A stretch of DNA of 11,449 nt from Funneliformis mosseae (taxonomy: Eukaryota > Glomeromycota > Glomeromycetes > Glomerales > Glomeraceae). Positions 1 to 8,498 of this stretch are shown piece by piece. The translations under genes and the position numbers were made by a program. The notes beneath the pieces are model-generated. The model was given only the letters and a program-made list of their open reading frames with translations. It did no database searches and was not told where the DNA came from. The first letter of the stretch is position 1; each line of letters opens with the position of its first letter. The stretch lies in the NCBI GenBank assembly GCA_910592005.1, contig CAJVPP010003503.1, positions 1 to 11,449 on the forward strand, written 5' to 3'.

Positions 1-58
1 ATTTTAGTTAGTTGGTTATGTATTTTTTAAATAAAAAAAAAATTTTGAATTTACTTAC

Positions 59-775
59 TTGTAGCTGGAGTTAGAGGTGGTCAGATACTTATGACCGCTA
101 CTGTATAGCTGCTGTATCACAGATATGAGTAATCATTTTCTTTATAGCCTGAAATACAACTTGATATCCATAATTAATATCTTTTTTGATCGTTACATAA
201 CATGGTAGCTTAAATGCAGGATCAAGCTTATTAATCATACATAAAAATCCTTCTCCATTTGCTGAATTAAAAGGTTGAGAATCTGTTATTAGCCAATCAG
301 CCAAAGCATTCCTTAATTCACGTTGCTTAGGTTCTTTATGTAACATAACTTTTTTTTATTTGATCATCTACTTTTAATTGTTTCTTAAAAGTAAAAATAA
401 TATATTAATTTAATATATATCTATTTGTAATAAAAATGCGTAACATTAATGTTGTCTTACCAATTTTTCTTTTTCAAATTCTTTATGAATAGAATTTAAA
501 TGATGTTGTTGAGTGCTGGTTTGAGTATTATACATGCAACTATAATTACATTCTTCTTCTATTCCATTTTTTAATATTTTATATTTGCAATAAGCACGTC
601 CGTCAGTTTTGATTCCAAAATGCTTCCACATCTAACTTGTTTTATTATTTCTAAGTTCAACCCACTGAGGTTCTTGCTGATTAATATCTGAAGATAAATC
701 AACATTATTTCTTTTAGTTAACTGGGTCGAAATAATATTAGTTTGGCGTTTATGTTTTCAATTCTGGTCTGGCAT
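59..775 (-). pseudogene. Broken BED-finger / hAT-family transposase gene (N-terminal part)
   Basis: Reading the minus strand from an ATG at 775, one frame runs to 461 and resembles the N-terminus of zf-BED/hAT transposases. It contains WKHFGIKTDGRAYCKYK and a downstream HHLNSIH, as in a BED DNA-binding finger. This frame is interrupted by TGA at 758-760 and by TAG at 632-634, just before the BED tryptophan. A GT-AG intron (384-460) fits after codon 105. The next exon starts at 383 and begins KQLKVDDQIKK; it then shifts frame in a run of eight A and continues at 346-98 with LADWLITDSQPF, the segment that leads into the hAT core. Homology fades near 98. A GTAAGT donor-like site at 58-53 suggests the transcript continued past the left edge. 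No DDE catalytic residues lie inside the window. Two stops plus a frameshift make this a dead copy. The family assignment comes from motif recognition, not a search. Confidence 0.75.
384..460 (-). other. Predicted intron in the hAT transposase remnant
   Basis: The minus-strand donor GTAAGA begins at 460 and the acceptor TTTTAAG ends at 384, giving a 77-nt phase-0 intron. It separates the BED-finger exon from the following exon. The intron is markedly AT-richer than the coding flanks, and without splicing the frame stops at 446-448. Its retention argues for decay of a genomic copy rather than a retroposed cDNA. Confidence 0.6.
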
Positions 776-1442
776 TTAAAAGGATATTAAAAAAAAATTG
801 AATTTTTCACGTTAAAATTAAACATGTTGCAATGATCATCTGATATTTAAAAATTTAAATATTATAAATAAAAATTCCGATACTTTTGAAATGCATTTTT
901 ATGACGAAAAAAGCGAATAATGCTACAACTATGACTATTTTATTTGAAAAGCTTTAATATTAAAAGACCAGTTGCTATGTCTTAAAAATAAAAAATTTTT
1001 TCCTTCTTTTACAAATATCATTGAACTTTAAAAGGAATTTTTTTTTCTTTTTTTTTTAATAATGATATTATTTAGTTTTGTTTATTGTTTATTTATACGC
1101 CATATTATATCATAATAACATAATTGATCAAACATAATAATTGTTAATCGATCATTCATAGAAATTTAATCGATTAAAAATCAATTAAAATTAGTCTAAT
1201 TTTGATCGATGGTAATATTCTGCGATCGACAAATTGATTGAAACAAACAATCATCGATCTTACTCGATTTTATTAAAAGCCCTACAACATACACATCAAC
1301 TTTTTAAAAGCCTAATTTAAAGTTGTCATGACACGTTACAGCTTTAATCACCAATAAATGTAAAATTGAAAAAATAAAGTAAGCAAGAAAGAAATTATCC
1401 CATAATTCCTTTATCTCAACTCCATAAGCAATAATTCTTATA
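776..1442. other. Gene-free AT-rich interval
   Basis: No ORF or RNA gene can be supported here. It holds long A/T runs (around 1030-1060) and the TCGAT-motif cluster listed separately. The stretch 1290-1440 shows no recognisable structure. Confidence 0.6.
1146..1270. repeat. Cluster of TCGAT/ATCGAT motifs with an inverted repeat
   Basis: About six copies of ATCGAT, TCGAT or GATCGA-type words fall within 125 bases, in DNA that otherwise has almost no CG. The segment 1181-1209 is an imperfect inverted repeat: TCAATTAAAATTAG is followed by its near-complement CTAATTTTGATCGA. It could be a relic of a mobile-element end or a protein-binding cluster; nothing decides between them. Confidence 0.4.
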
Positions 1443-1600
1443 TGGAAAGTTTGCTAGGAAAATAGGGCTCTGGGAATTTTTTTGACTAAAATTAAGACTT
1501 TATTACATTTTAATCTAATAAAATCAAAAACTAAAATGCAATAAAAAAACAAATTATTTGTTAAAAAATTCTCAGAGCTCATTTTCCTAGCAAACCTCCA
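1443..1600. mobile_element. Tc1/mariner-type MITE with TA target duplication
   Basis: The 158-bp element is bounded by long imperfect terminal inverted repeats of about 40 bp. The left end reads TGGAAAGTTTGCTAGGAAAA and the right end, on the minus strand, reads TGGAGGTTTGCTAGGAAAAT. The arms continue through GCTCTGGGAATTTT and GCTCTGAGAATTTT. The dinucleotide TA flanks both ends (1441-1442 and 1601-1602), as expected for the Tc1/mariner superfamily. There is no coding capacity, so it would depend on a transposase elsewhere. The two arms differ by a few substitutions and two single-base gaps, which indicates moderate age. The superfamily call rests on the TA flank and is tentative. Confidence 0.65.
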
Positions 1601-1787
1601 TATGAGCAGTTAAAATTTTCACCATCCAAATTGTAATTGCTAAAAATATTGTCGTTATGATTTGAGCATATACCAAAACTAGATTACATAGTAAAATCGA
1701 TCCTAAGCTAGAATATAAAATAAATCTTAAAGGATTCGTAGCTCTGATTGATTGTGAAATGGTTTTTTGATGAGGGATATTTTCCAT
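1587..1787 (-). CDS. Small hydrophobic ORF of unknown function, truncated by a MITE
   Basis: This is a 66-codon ORF with a polar N-terminus (MENIPHQKTISQ) and two hydrophobic stretches, at residues about 20-41 and 43-56, that could form membrane segments. I do not recognise a family. Its last four residues and its TAG stop lie inside the right terminal repeat of the MITE at 1443-1600. If the element and one TA copy are removed in thought, the frame continues for only seven more codons before TGA. It may be a real small gene, an exon of a larger gene or chance. No splice or promoter signal settles this. Confidence 0.25.
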   Translation of the reverse strand: MENIPHQKTISQSIRATNPLRFILYSSLGSILLCNLVLVYAQIITTIFLAITIWMVKILTAHMEVC

Positions 1788-2529
1788 ATAAAGGCAAAAT
1801 TTTTTTCTTTTCGCTTGTTTAAAATAAAAAAATTATCATAAAAAAATGAAAAGTCATGGAGTCACTGAATCATTATACTTCTCTAGAATTTAATACTAAC
1901 CCTATCATGTCAAAAATTATTGACATACATTTATTATGTCGAAGCAAATGACATTTATCATATTATGTGTAAAACATGCAGCACTGAAAAGTGGTAAGTT
2001 ATAATATTTCCATTTTTTTTCTTATGAAGGAAATCTGTGACTCTGTTACGTGACTCTGTGACTATCTTTAAAATAAAAAATTATTTTATTTTTTAAAAAA
2101 TTGTTTGCTGGTCTCCTCTTTAACCTTATTATGATACTTTTTAAATTTTCGAGTCTTTAAAATATATATACTGTTTATTACAACCGGTTCCAACTTCAAA
2201 TTGTGAAAATTTTGGGATAATCATTGCATCTTAATAAATTTTTTTTAAAATACAATTATAATCAACAATACAATAATTCGACAAAAACTGAAATTGTTAT
2301 TTTAAAACTTGTGAATTTAGCAAAGTACAACATCAGATTAAAAGGCCCCTTATATATCATTTTGTTGATTGTAAAATAAAATAAATTATTTGCTTTAGTA
2401 AATTTTTTTTTATTCATTTATTTTATTTTATTTTATTTTTTTTTTGTAAATGATCATTTTAAATTCGTAATTAATTAAATTAAATATTGAGATTTTAAAG
2501 GTAAAAGTAATACGTGAAATTTTGGGTTA
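1788..2529. other. Gene-free AT-rich interval
   Basis: No supported gene. It contains a short imperfect repeat of GTGACTCTGT words at about 2036-2060 and T-rich homopolymer tracts near 2400-2450. The rest is featureless AT-rich sequence. Confidence 0.6.
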
Positions 2530-3075
2530 TACTACGATTGCCCGAATGCCAATTTCCCGAATATACCTTTTCCCGAAGTCCACTCGCCCGAAGGCAAATT
2601 TCCTGAATTGGACATTTTACCGAAAAGTCCAATTTCTCGAATGTCAACTTCCCGAAACCCAATTTCCCTAATTGCATGAAATATTCATTTTCCCGAACAT
2701 CCAATTTCACGAATTCTAACACCCTGAACACCCAATTTCCCGAATCCCAATATATTGAATGTCCATATTCCCGAATAATCTTTCTTAAATTAATAATTAA
2801 TAAAATATAATTACCTACCGCCATTGTAGTGAATCTACTGTTTCTGAAATCGTTTGTTCATTGCGGATTTCATTCAGAGTATCAAAATTTGGTCAATTCG
2901 TGAAAATGTCCATTCGGGATATGGATTCGGGAATATGGACATTCGGGATATTGGGATTCGGGAAATTGGGTGTTCGTGATGTTAGAATTCGTGAAATTGG
3001 AAATTTGATTCGGGAAAATATCTATTCAGGAAATCAGAATTAGGGAAATTGGCATTCGGTAACTTGTCTGATAAG
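2530..3075. repeat. Inverted arrays of a TTCGGGAA-type repeat (foldback element)
   Basis: Degenerate copies of a roughly 10-13 bp word, TTCGGGAAATTGG with variants, fill this region. At about 2530-2783 they read on the minus strand (seen as CCCGAA). At about 2894-3075 they read on the plus strand. The two halves are more than similar arrays: 2659-2776 reverse-complemented follows 2925-3052 almost unit by unit, sharing specific variants such as ATTCGGGAATATGGACATTC and AATTAGGGAAATTGG. This is therefore one inverted duplication with a spacer of about 148 bp. The ORFs on each arm (2495-2824 minus, 2861-3043 plus) simply translate the repeat into G/I/F/N/W-rich peptides. I do not treat them as genes. 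Confidence 0.8.
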
Positions 3076-3529
3076 GGAAATTTTGAACTTTAAATATATT
3101 AAATATTTTTAATATTTTAGTTCTCCCAGCAAATCAAATTCCAAATGCTTCAATTACTGAACATTTGACTCGATTTTAATATTTAAAAAGCAAAATTTCC
3201 AAATGCTTTTTATTTCCAAAATCACGTTTTAAGTAATGAAATGTAATTCGTTAATTTCTGGTATCCAAGATTTCTTAATAAATTAATGACGAAAAAAATT
3301 CTTATGCGGAGTGTAAATGAAAATATTGCCAAAAAAAGATTATAAAATTTACATTTATCAAGTAGCTAAAATAAAATGAATGCTTTGCACTTACACAAAT
3401 TGATGACGCAATATAAGCTTTATATGAAATAAAATTTTCTACGAAAAGGCATATGCTATATTTTAAGTAATGTGATCGTTCGGTTTATCAAATATATAGC
3501 TTAATATACATGTTCGGTTAAGATTAGTT
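3076..3529. other. Gene-free interval
   Basis: No gene is supported. A short direct repeat, TTCCAAATGCTT, occurs near 3130 and 3198. The rest is AT-rich sequence without visible structure. Confidence 0.55.
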
Positions 3530-3675
3530 CAGATGCGGTGGTATATAACGTTTTATTATATGAATTCGTTATATCCAGCCTGATTAATTATAAAATAATC
3601 GGTTTTGTAATACATACATGGTTCAGTATAACGAATTTTCGGTATAAACAGGTTCGTTATATCCAGAGCCGACTG
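3530..3675. mobile_element. pogo/Tigger-like mini-element
   Basis: The right end on the minus strand reads CAGTCGGCTCTGGATATAAC. The left end on the plus strand reads CAGATGCGGTGGTATATAAC. CAGT plus a nearby TATAACG is the terminal style of pogo/Tigger elements, which insert at TA. TA follows the right end (3676-3677), while the left flank is TT, so one border has mutated or is misplaced. Inside, TTCGTTATATCCAG occurs twice (near 3566 and 3653), with related TATAACGAA words between. It is too short to encode a protein. The family assignment is tentative. Confidence 0.5.
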
Positions 3676-3730
3676 TATACTGCGGTAAGATCCACATACC
3701 TTGACAATATGTATAACTATTACATTCTGT

Positions 3731-3738
3731 TATAAAAG
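3731..3738 (+). promoter_or_regulatory. TATA-box candidate for the micro-exon gene
   Basis: TATAAAAG lies about 65 bp upstream of the ATG at 3803. It is followed by an A/T-homopolymer leader and the start context ACAATGTC. TATA-like words are common in such AT-rich DNA, so position is the main argument. Confidence 0.4.
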
Positions 3739-3802
3739 ATAAATTTGTTGAAATAAATTTTTTTTTAAAAAAAAACTTTTTTTTTTATTATAAATTATAA
3801 CA

Positions 3803-4434
3803 ATGTCTAACACTAATGGTAAGAGTGTAATAAAGAAATTAAAAAATACTTTCACGAAAAGAAAAAGGAATAAAAAACATAAAGCCTCGTATGACTAAAA
3901 TGAGTGAGTTAATTTAACGGTTTGATGATATTCTAAAATAATTTTTTTTTTTCATGAATTACATTAGAACCAGTTTCGGATGCTAATAAAACTTCCTTAT
4001 TAGAAGGTACATGTATTATTAACCACTCTCTAATTCGTTAATAATACTCATTTTTGTTTGCTAAAATTAAATTTTATCAAATTTAAATATAGAATCAGTT
4101 TCGTTTGATGAAGGTAAATACAACAATTTCTATAAAAATTAATCAATACTAAATGAATTTGTTAATTATATTTTATAATATAGAATTAACCTTGGTAATA
4201 AAGGTGAATATAATAATAACCATAATACTGTAATTTGTCATTTATTGTTTTTATTAATTAAAATTTTAATAAACTTAAAATATAGTACTAGTATCAAGTT
4301 ATAAAGGTAAATACAATAGCAAATATAATTAATCAACAAATACAATAATCTAATTTCGAAATTTTCTTAAAAATAAATACATTATAATAGAACCAGTTTC
4401 TGATACTCCTACATTAACAAGAATTAAATGGTAA
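3803..4434 (+). CDS. Predicted micro-exon gene encoding a short repeated peptide
   Basis: This gene is inferred from splice signals, not from a long ORF. The proposed exons are 3803-3818 (ATG to a GTAAGA donor), 3968-4006, 4093-4113, 4184-4203 (doubtful), 4286-4306 and 4391-4434 (ending in TAA). Except for 4184-4203, every internal exon starts in phase 1 after an AG (TTAG, ATAG) and ends in G before GT. Most introns are 70-86 nt. Exons 3968-4006 and 4391-4434 begin with almost the same bases (AACCAGTTTCNGAT), and 4093-4113 begins AATCAGTTTCG. They look like tandem copies of one exon coding for a PVSD/SVSFDE-like peptide. The 20-nt unit at 4184-4203 would break the frame and is probably skipped or decayed. 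An alternative first exon is the 31-codon basic ORF at 3803-3898, or a start at 3891 with a GTGAGT donor at 3904. The family is unknown; tandem-repeat secreted effectors and micro-exon genes have this architecture, but no signal peptide is visible here. Confidence 0.45.
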
Positions 4435-4617
4435 TAAACTTTATTTATTTATTATTTACTTATACTATTATTTAATAATTAATATTTTTTTTAAAAAAAA
4501 AATTTAACAATGCTAATACTTAAATTGTAAACTATTTAATTTTATTATATTTTAATTTATAAAATCTAAATTTAATTAAACTATTATTTAGAAATATTTA
4601 ATAATCAATAATACTAT
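4435..4617. other. Very AT-rich linker between micro-exon gene and tandem array
   Basis: The sequence is almost purely A and T. It may contain eroded copies of the array unit, but no boundary can be fixed. Confidence 0.4.
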
Positions 4618-5822
4618 AAGGAGTAAGTTATTTGTTATTTATATTTTAATTTAAACTTAATTTATTATATAATAATTTTTAATGATAATTAATAATATTT
4701 TTAATTGATAAATTATTTATTTATAATTTTTATTTAATATTTATTATAATTTATAAATAAAATTTTTATTAAAAATTAAATATTAATAATATTGATGGTA
4801 GATTATTTTTATTAATTCAATTAACTATATATTTTATAATTTAAAAAATATATATTAATATTCTTTATAATATTACAGAAAATAAGATATTTATATTGTT
4901 TTATTATAATTTAAAGTCAACTAAATTTTTATTTAAATAAATAATTGATAATATAATAGGTAATAAGTTATTTTTATTGATTGTTAGTATTTAATTATAC
5001 TTATTATTATAATTTAAAGTCAACTTAATTTTTTATTTAAAAAAAATAATTTATAATTAATAATTTAGATATTAAGTTATTTTTATTATTATCAGTATTT
5101 AATTATACTTGTTACTATAATTTAAAGTCAATTATATTTTTTTATTTAAAAAATAATTAATAATATAATAGATGGCAAGTTATTTTTATTGAATATTAGT
5201 TTTTATTATACTTATTACTGTAATATAAAGTCAACTAAATTTTTTATTTAAAAAAATAATTAATAATATAATATATGGTAAGGTATTTTTATTGATTATC
5301 AGTATTTAATTACACTTGTTACTATAATTTAAAGTTAACTAAATTTTTTATTTTAAAAAATAATTAATAATAATAATTTAGGTTGTAAGATATTTTCATT
5401 AATTATTAGTATCTAATTATACTTTTACTATGATTTAAAGTCAACTAAATTTCTATTTAAAAAAAAATTAATAATTTATAATTTAGATTGTAAATTATTT
5501 TTTTTGATTATCAATATTTAATTAAACTTGTTATTATAATTTAAAGTTAATTAAAGTTTTTATTTAAAAAATTTAATAATATAATAGAAGGTAAGTTATT
5601 TTTATTGACTATTAGTATTTAATTATATTTATTACTATAATTTAAAATCAAAAAAATTTTTTATTTAAAAAAAATAAATTTTAATTAGAAAGTAAATTAT
5701 TTTTATTAATTATCAGTATTTAATTATATTTAATATTATAATTTAAAGTTATCTAAGTTTTTTTTTTTAAAAATAATAAATTTTATTAGAAAGTAAGTTA
5801 TTTTTATTGATTATCAGTATTT
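4618..5822 (+). repeat. Tandem array of intron-like units, first block
   Basis: About a dozen head-to-tail units have a period near 100-110 bp. The consensus order is GTAAGTTATTTTTATT, then TTATCAGTATTTAATTATAC, then ACTATAATTTAAAGTCAACT, a T-run and A-run, and TAATAATATAATAG. Each unit thus begins like a 5' splice site and ends like a 3' splice site. Between the terminal AG of one unit and the GT of the next there are exactly three bases at junctions near 5171 (ATG, with GC in place of GT), 5381 (GTT), 5486 (ATT), 5587 (AAG), 5688 (AAA) and 5789 (AAA). Successive spacings are 105, 101, 101 and 101 bp over the last five. Units before about 4950 are more degenerate. There is no open frame through the units. 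Confidence 0.8.
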
Positions 5823-5830
5823 AATTTTAC

Positions 5831-6691
5831 TAGAAGTCTGAATCGTTCAATCTGTAGTCAAATTATTCAAATATGGCTAACTGATTATAATGATCAATTA
5901 GATGAAAATTTTGATCAGTTATTCAGTTATTTAATCGATTATCACCAATTATTAATAAATAACTGGATAATTAAATATTCATAAATTGTTTAATAAGCAT
6001 GCAACATATAAATTAATTAAAGACATTCAACTTCAAATATTTTTTTCATATTTTTTATTCATTCAAATTTTGTTTTATAAAATAAAATGAGTTTAATACA
6101 ATTTACAATAATGATATTTCTCAGAATAAAAAATAATTCTGAAAGATTCATTTGATGATAGAGATTAGAACTGATTAAAACAGTTAATATATTAACCAGT
6201 TAATGATTTTTTTTAACAGTTAAATAGATGAATTTAGTTCTAGCCAAAATACAATTTTTGGCTAGAATTAAGATTTTTATGATTGCAAAATATTATCTAA
6301 CTCCAGCCAAATTTATAGGACTAGCATAAGTTAATTTTAACCATATAACAAATATTTTTAACTGATCATCAACCAGTTAAAGAATTTTAGTCAGTTTTAA
6401 CCTCTTTTTAATAAAAATATTAATCTGATTATAGTAACTAGCAAAAAATAATAGTTGGAATAATTAGTACAATATAATTTGTTATTATTATAAAGATAAG
6501 TTTAGAATATATTTTTTGATTTAATTAATATATTGATGATTTAGTTCTTTTAACTAACCAGTTATTCAAATAATCTGAATAATTTGAATAATTATCATTA
6601 ATTTACAATTAATTTGAATAATAATTGATTATAAATTTTATGAACAATTGATTAAATCAAATACTAAAATTTTAACTAATATAGACCTCTA
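5831..6691. mobile_element. Non-autonomous hAT-like element inserted in the tandem array
   Basis: The repeat array is interrupted in mid-unit and resumes at the equivalent point. The insert starts TAGAAGTCTGAATC and its other end, read on the minus strand, starts TAGAGGTCTATATT, giving short imperfect terminal inverted repeats. The flanking octamers AATTTTAC (5823-5830) and AATTATAC (6692-6699) match at seven of eight positions. This fits the 8-bp target duplication of hAT transposons, although the octamer is also array sequence. The interior is rich in short CAGTTA/TAACTG words in both orientations, which could be transposase-binding repeats, and has a perfect 12-bp-arm hairpin at 6238-6267. 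No transposase is encoded. Confidence 0.65.
6238..6267. repeat. Perfect 12-bp inverted repeat (hairpin) inside the hAT-like element
   Basis: TTCTAGCCAAAA at 6238-6249 is followed, after a 6-base loop, by its exact complement TTTTGGCTAGAA at 6256-6267. It is the strongest short hairpin in the element and lies near its middle. Confidence 0.75.
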
Positions 6692-7740
6692 AATTATACT
6701 TATTATATCAATTTAAGTCAACTAAATTTTTTATTAAAAAAAATATAGTTAATAATTAATAATATAATAGATAGTAAGTTTTTTTTTATTAATTATCAGT
6801 ATTTAATTATATTTATTAATATAATTTAAAATCAATTAAACTTTTTATTTTAAAAAATAATTATTAGTATATAGATAATAAGTTATTTTTAGTATTTATT
6901 ATATTATTACTATAATTTAAAGTTAATTAAATATTTATTATAAAATAAAATATTATTAAAGAATAAGTTATTTTATTAATTATTAGTATTTAATATATTT
7001 TAAGCTACTAAATTTTTTATTTAAAAAAAATTAATAATATAATAGATGGTAAATTATTTTTATTGATTATCAGTATTTAATTATACTTGTTATTATAATT
7101 TAAGTTAACTAAATTTTATTTAAAATAATTAATAATATAATAGATGGTAAGTTATTTTTATTATTATTAATATTTAATTATATTTATTATTATAATTTAA
7201 AATCAACTAAATTTTATTAAAAAAAAAAATTAATAATATAATAAATGGTAAGCTATTTTTATTAATTATCAATATTTAATTATACTTATTACTATAATTT
7301 AAAGTCAAATATATTTTTATTTAAAAAACTAAATTAATAATATAATAGATAGTAAGTTATTTTATTGATTATCAGTATTTAATTATACTTGTTACTGTAA
7401 TTTAAAGTCAACTAAATTTTTTATTTAAAAAAATAAATTTTATTAGGGCATAAGTTATTTTTATTGATTATCAGTATTTAATTACACTTATTACTATAAT
7501 TTAAAGTCTACTAAATTTATTTAAAAATATAATTAATAATTAATAATTTATATTGTAAGTTATTTTTATTAATTATTAGTATTTAATTAGATTTGTTATG
7601 CAATTTAAAGTCAACTAAATTTTTTATTTAAAAAAATAATTAATAATTAATAATTTAGATTATAAGACTGTTTATTGATAATTAATATTTAATTATACTA
7701 TTGTAAGACTATTTATTGATAATCAATATTTAATTATATT
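6692..7740 (+). repeat. Tandem array of intron-like units, second block
   Basis: This continues the array after the inserted element, with about ten more units of the same consensus and period. Exact AG-N3-GT junctions occur near 6770 (ATA), 7045 (ATG), 7143 (ATG) and 7348 (ATA). Other units have lost the AG (7231, 7551) or the GT (6861, 7448). The final copies near 7670-7740 are truncated and closely spaced, as expected at the decaying edge of a tandem array. Confidence 0.8.
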
Positions 7741-8279
7741 GTCAATGTATTAGTAATTATAATAATTCATAAATTATAAATATAAATTTTTTTAAGATTC
7801 ATTAGATTCATTAATAATTTATTTTTAATTGTAGAAACTCTGAAAATGATATGAATTAAATTTAAAATTTAACTTTCTCGAAATAGATGAAAATTATTAA
7901 AATTTAATATATTAACATATATTTTAAAAGAATTTTTTAAAATAAAATATATTAAATTTCTAGTTTATGTTTAATCAATAAAGCATTATTACTTCAACAT
8001 ATATATACATTTTAACAATTTGATATAATTTCACGGACAAAATTTTTAAAAATTAAAATTTTTTGGAATTTTGAAAATGAATTTGTTTCAATTTTTATAT
8101 TACACGAATTTCAAAAGGTGACTTTGTAAGTATAATTGCGAAGCGTCGATGGGTTAGACGCGGTTTTACTATGTATTTTTTTTTTTTTTTTCGATGCACG
8201 GACGTTATGATCACGATGTGTTTGTTACACCAAAAATCATGAAAAATCCACTTTTGGCGCGGATTTATCGAATTTTCAA

Positions 8280-8293
8280 ATGTCACGTGACAT
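8280..8293. promoter_or_regulatory. 14-bp palindrome with CACGTG core
   Basis: ATGTCACGTGACAT is a perfect palindrome centred on CACGTG, the E-box/G-box core bound by bHLH and similar dimeric factors in eukaryotes. It lies in a CG-containing patch (8260-8300) unlike its surroundings. Which gene it would serve is unknown. Confidence 0.35.
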
Positions 8294-8482
8294 CCGTTCA
8301 TTTTGAAGAATTTTTTAAAACGAGTATAGCGGTACAAATTTTTTATAAATAACATTTGGTATGGGCATTTTAAAATGTTCCATTTCGATCAACGAATTCA
8401 CTCAAACATTGCAAAGCAAATAAGGTTTCATACGCAAAGAATGAAATGCTTTTTTATAATAATGATTAAAATTTCAAATATA

Positions 8483-8498
8483 TTAACGTTAACGTTAA
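8483..8498. repeat. 16-bp perfect palindrome of AACGTT
   Basis: TTAACGTTAACGTTAA is two overlapping AACGTT palindromes. No adjacent gene explains it. Confidence 0.5.

Noticed and set aside
2495..2824. 109-codon ORF on the minus strand
   Set aside because: It is the translation of the degenerate TTCGGGAA repeat array; the opposite arm gives a similar peptide, so the frame reflects the repeat and not a gene.
2861..3043. 60-codon ORF on the plus strand
   Set aside because: Same reason: it reads the right arm of the inverted repeat arrays.
3538..3735. 65-codon ORF on the plus strand
   Set aside because: It lies almost entirely within the pogo-like mini-element, has no recognisable domain and runs through the TATA box.
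4618..7740. CRISPR-like or centromere-type satellite interpretation of the array
   Set aside because: Units are directly adjacent with no unique spacers, so it is not CRISPR. A plain satellite remains possible, but the regular AG-N3-GT junctions and nearby micro-exons make a splicing-related origin worth testing.
8095..8355. 86-codon ORF on the minus strand
   Set aside because: It contains a lysine run from an A/T homopolymer, no domain, and spans the CACGTG palindrome; most likely chance.
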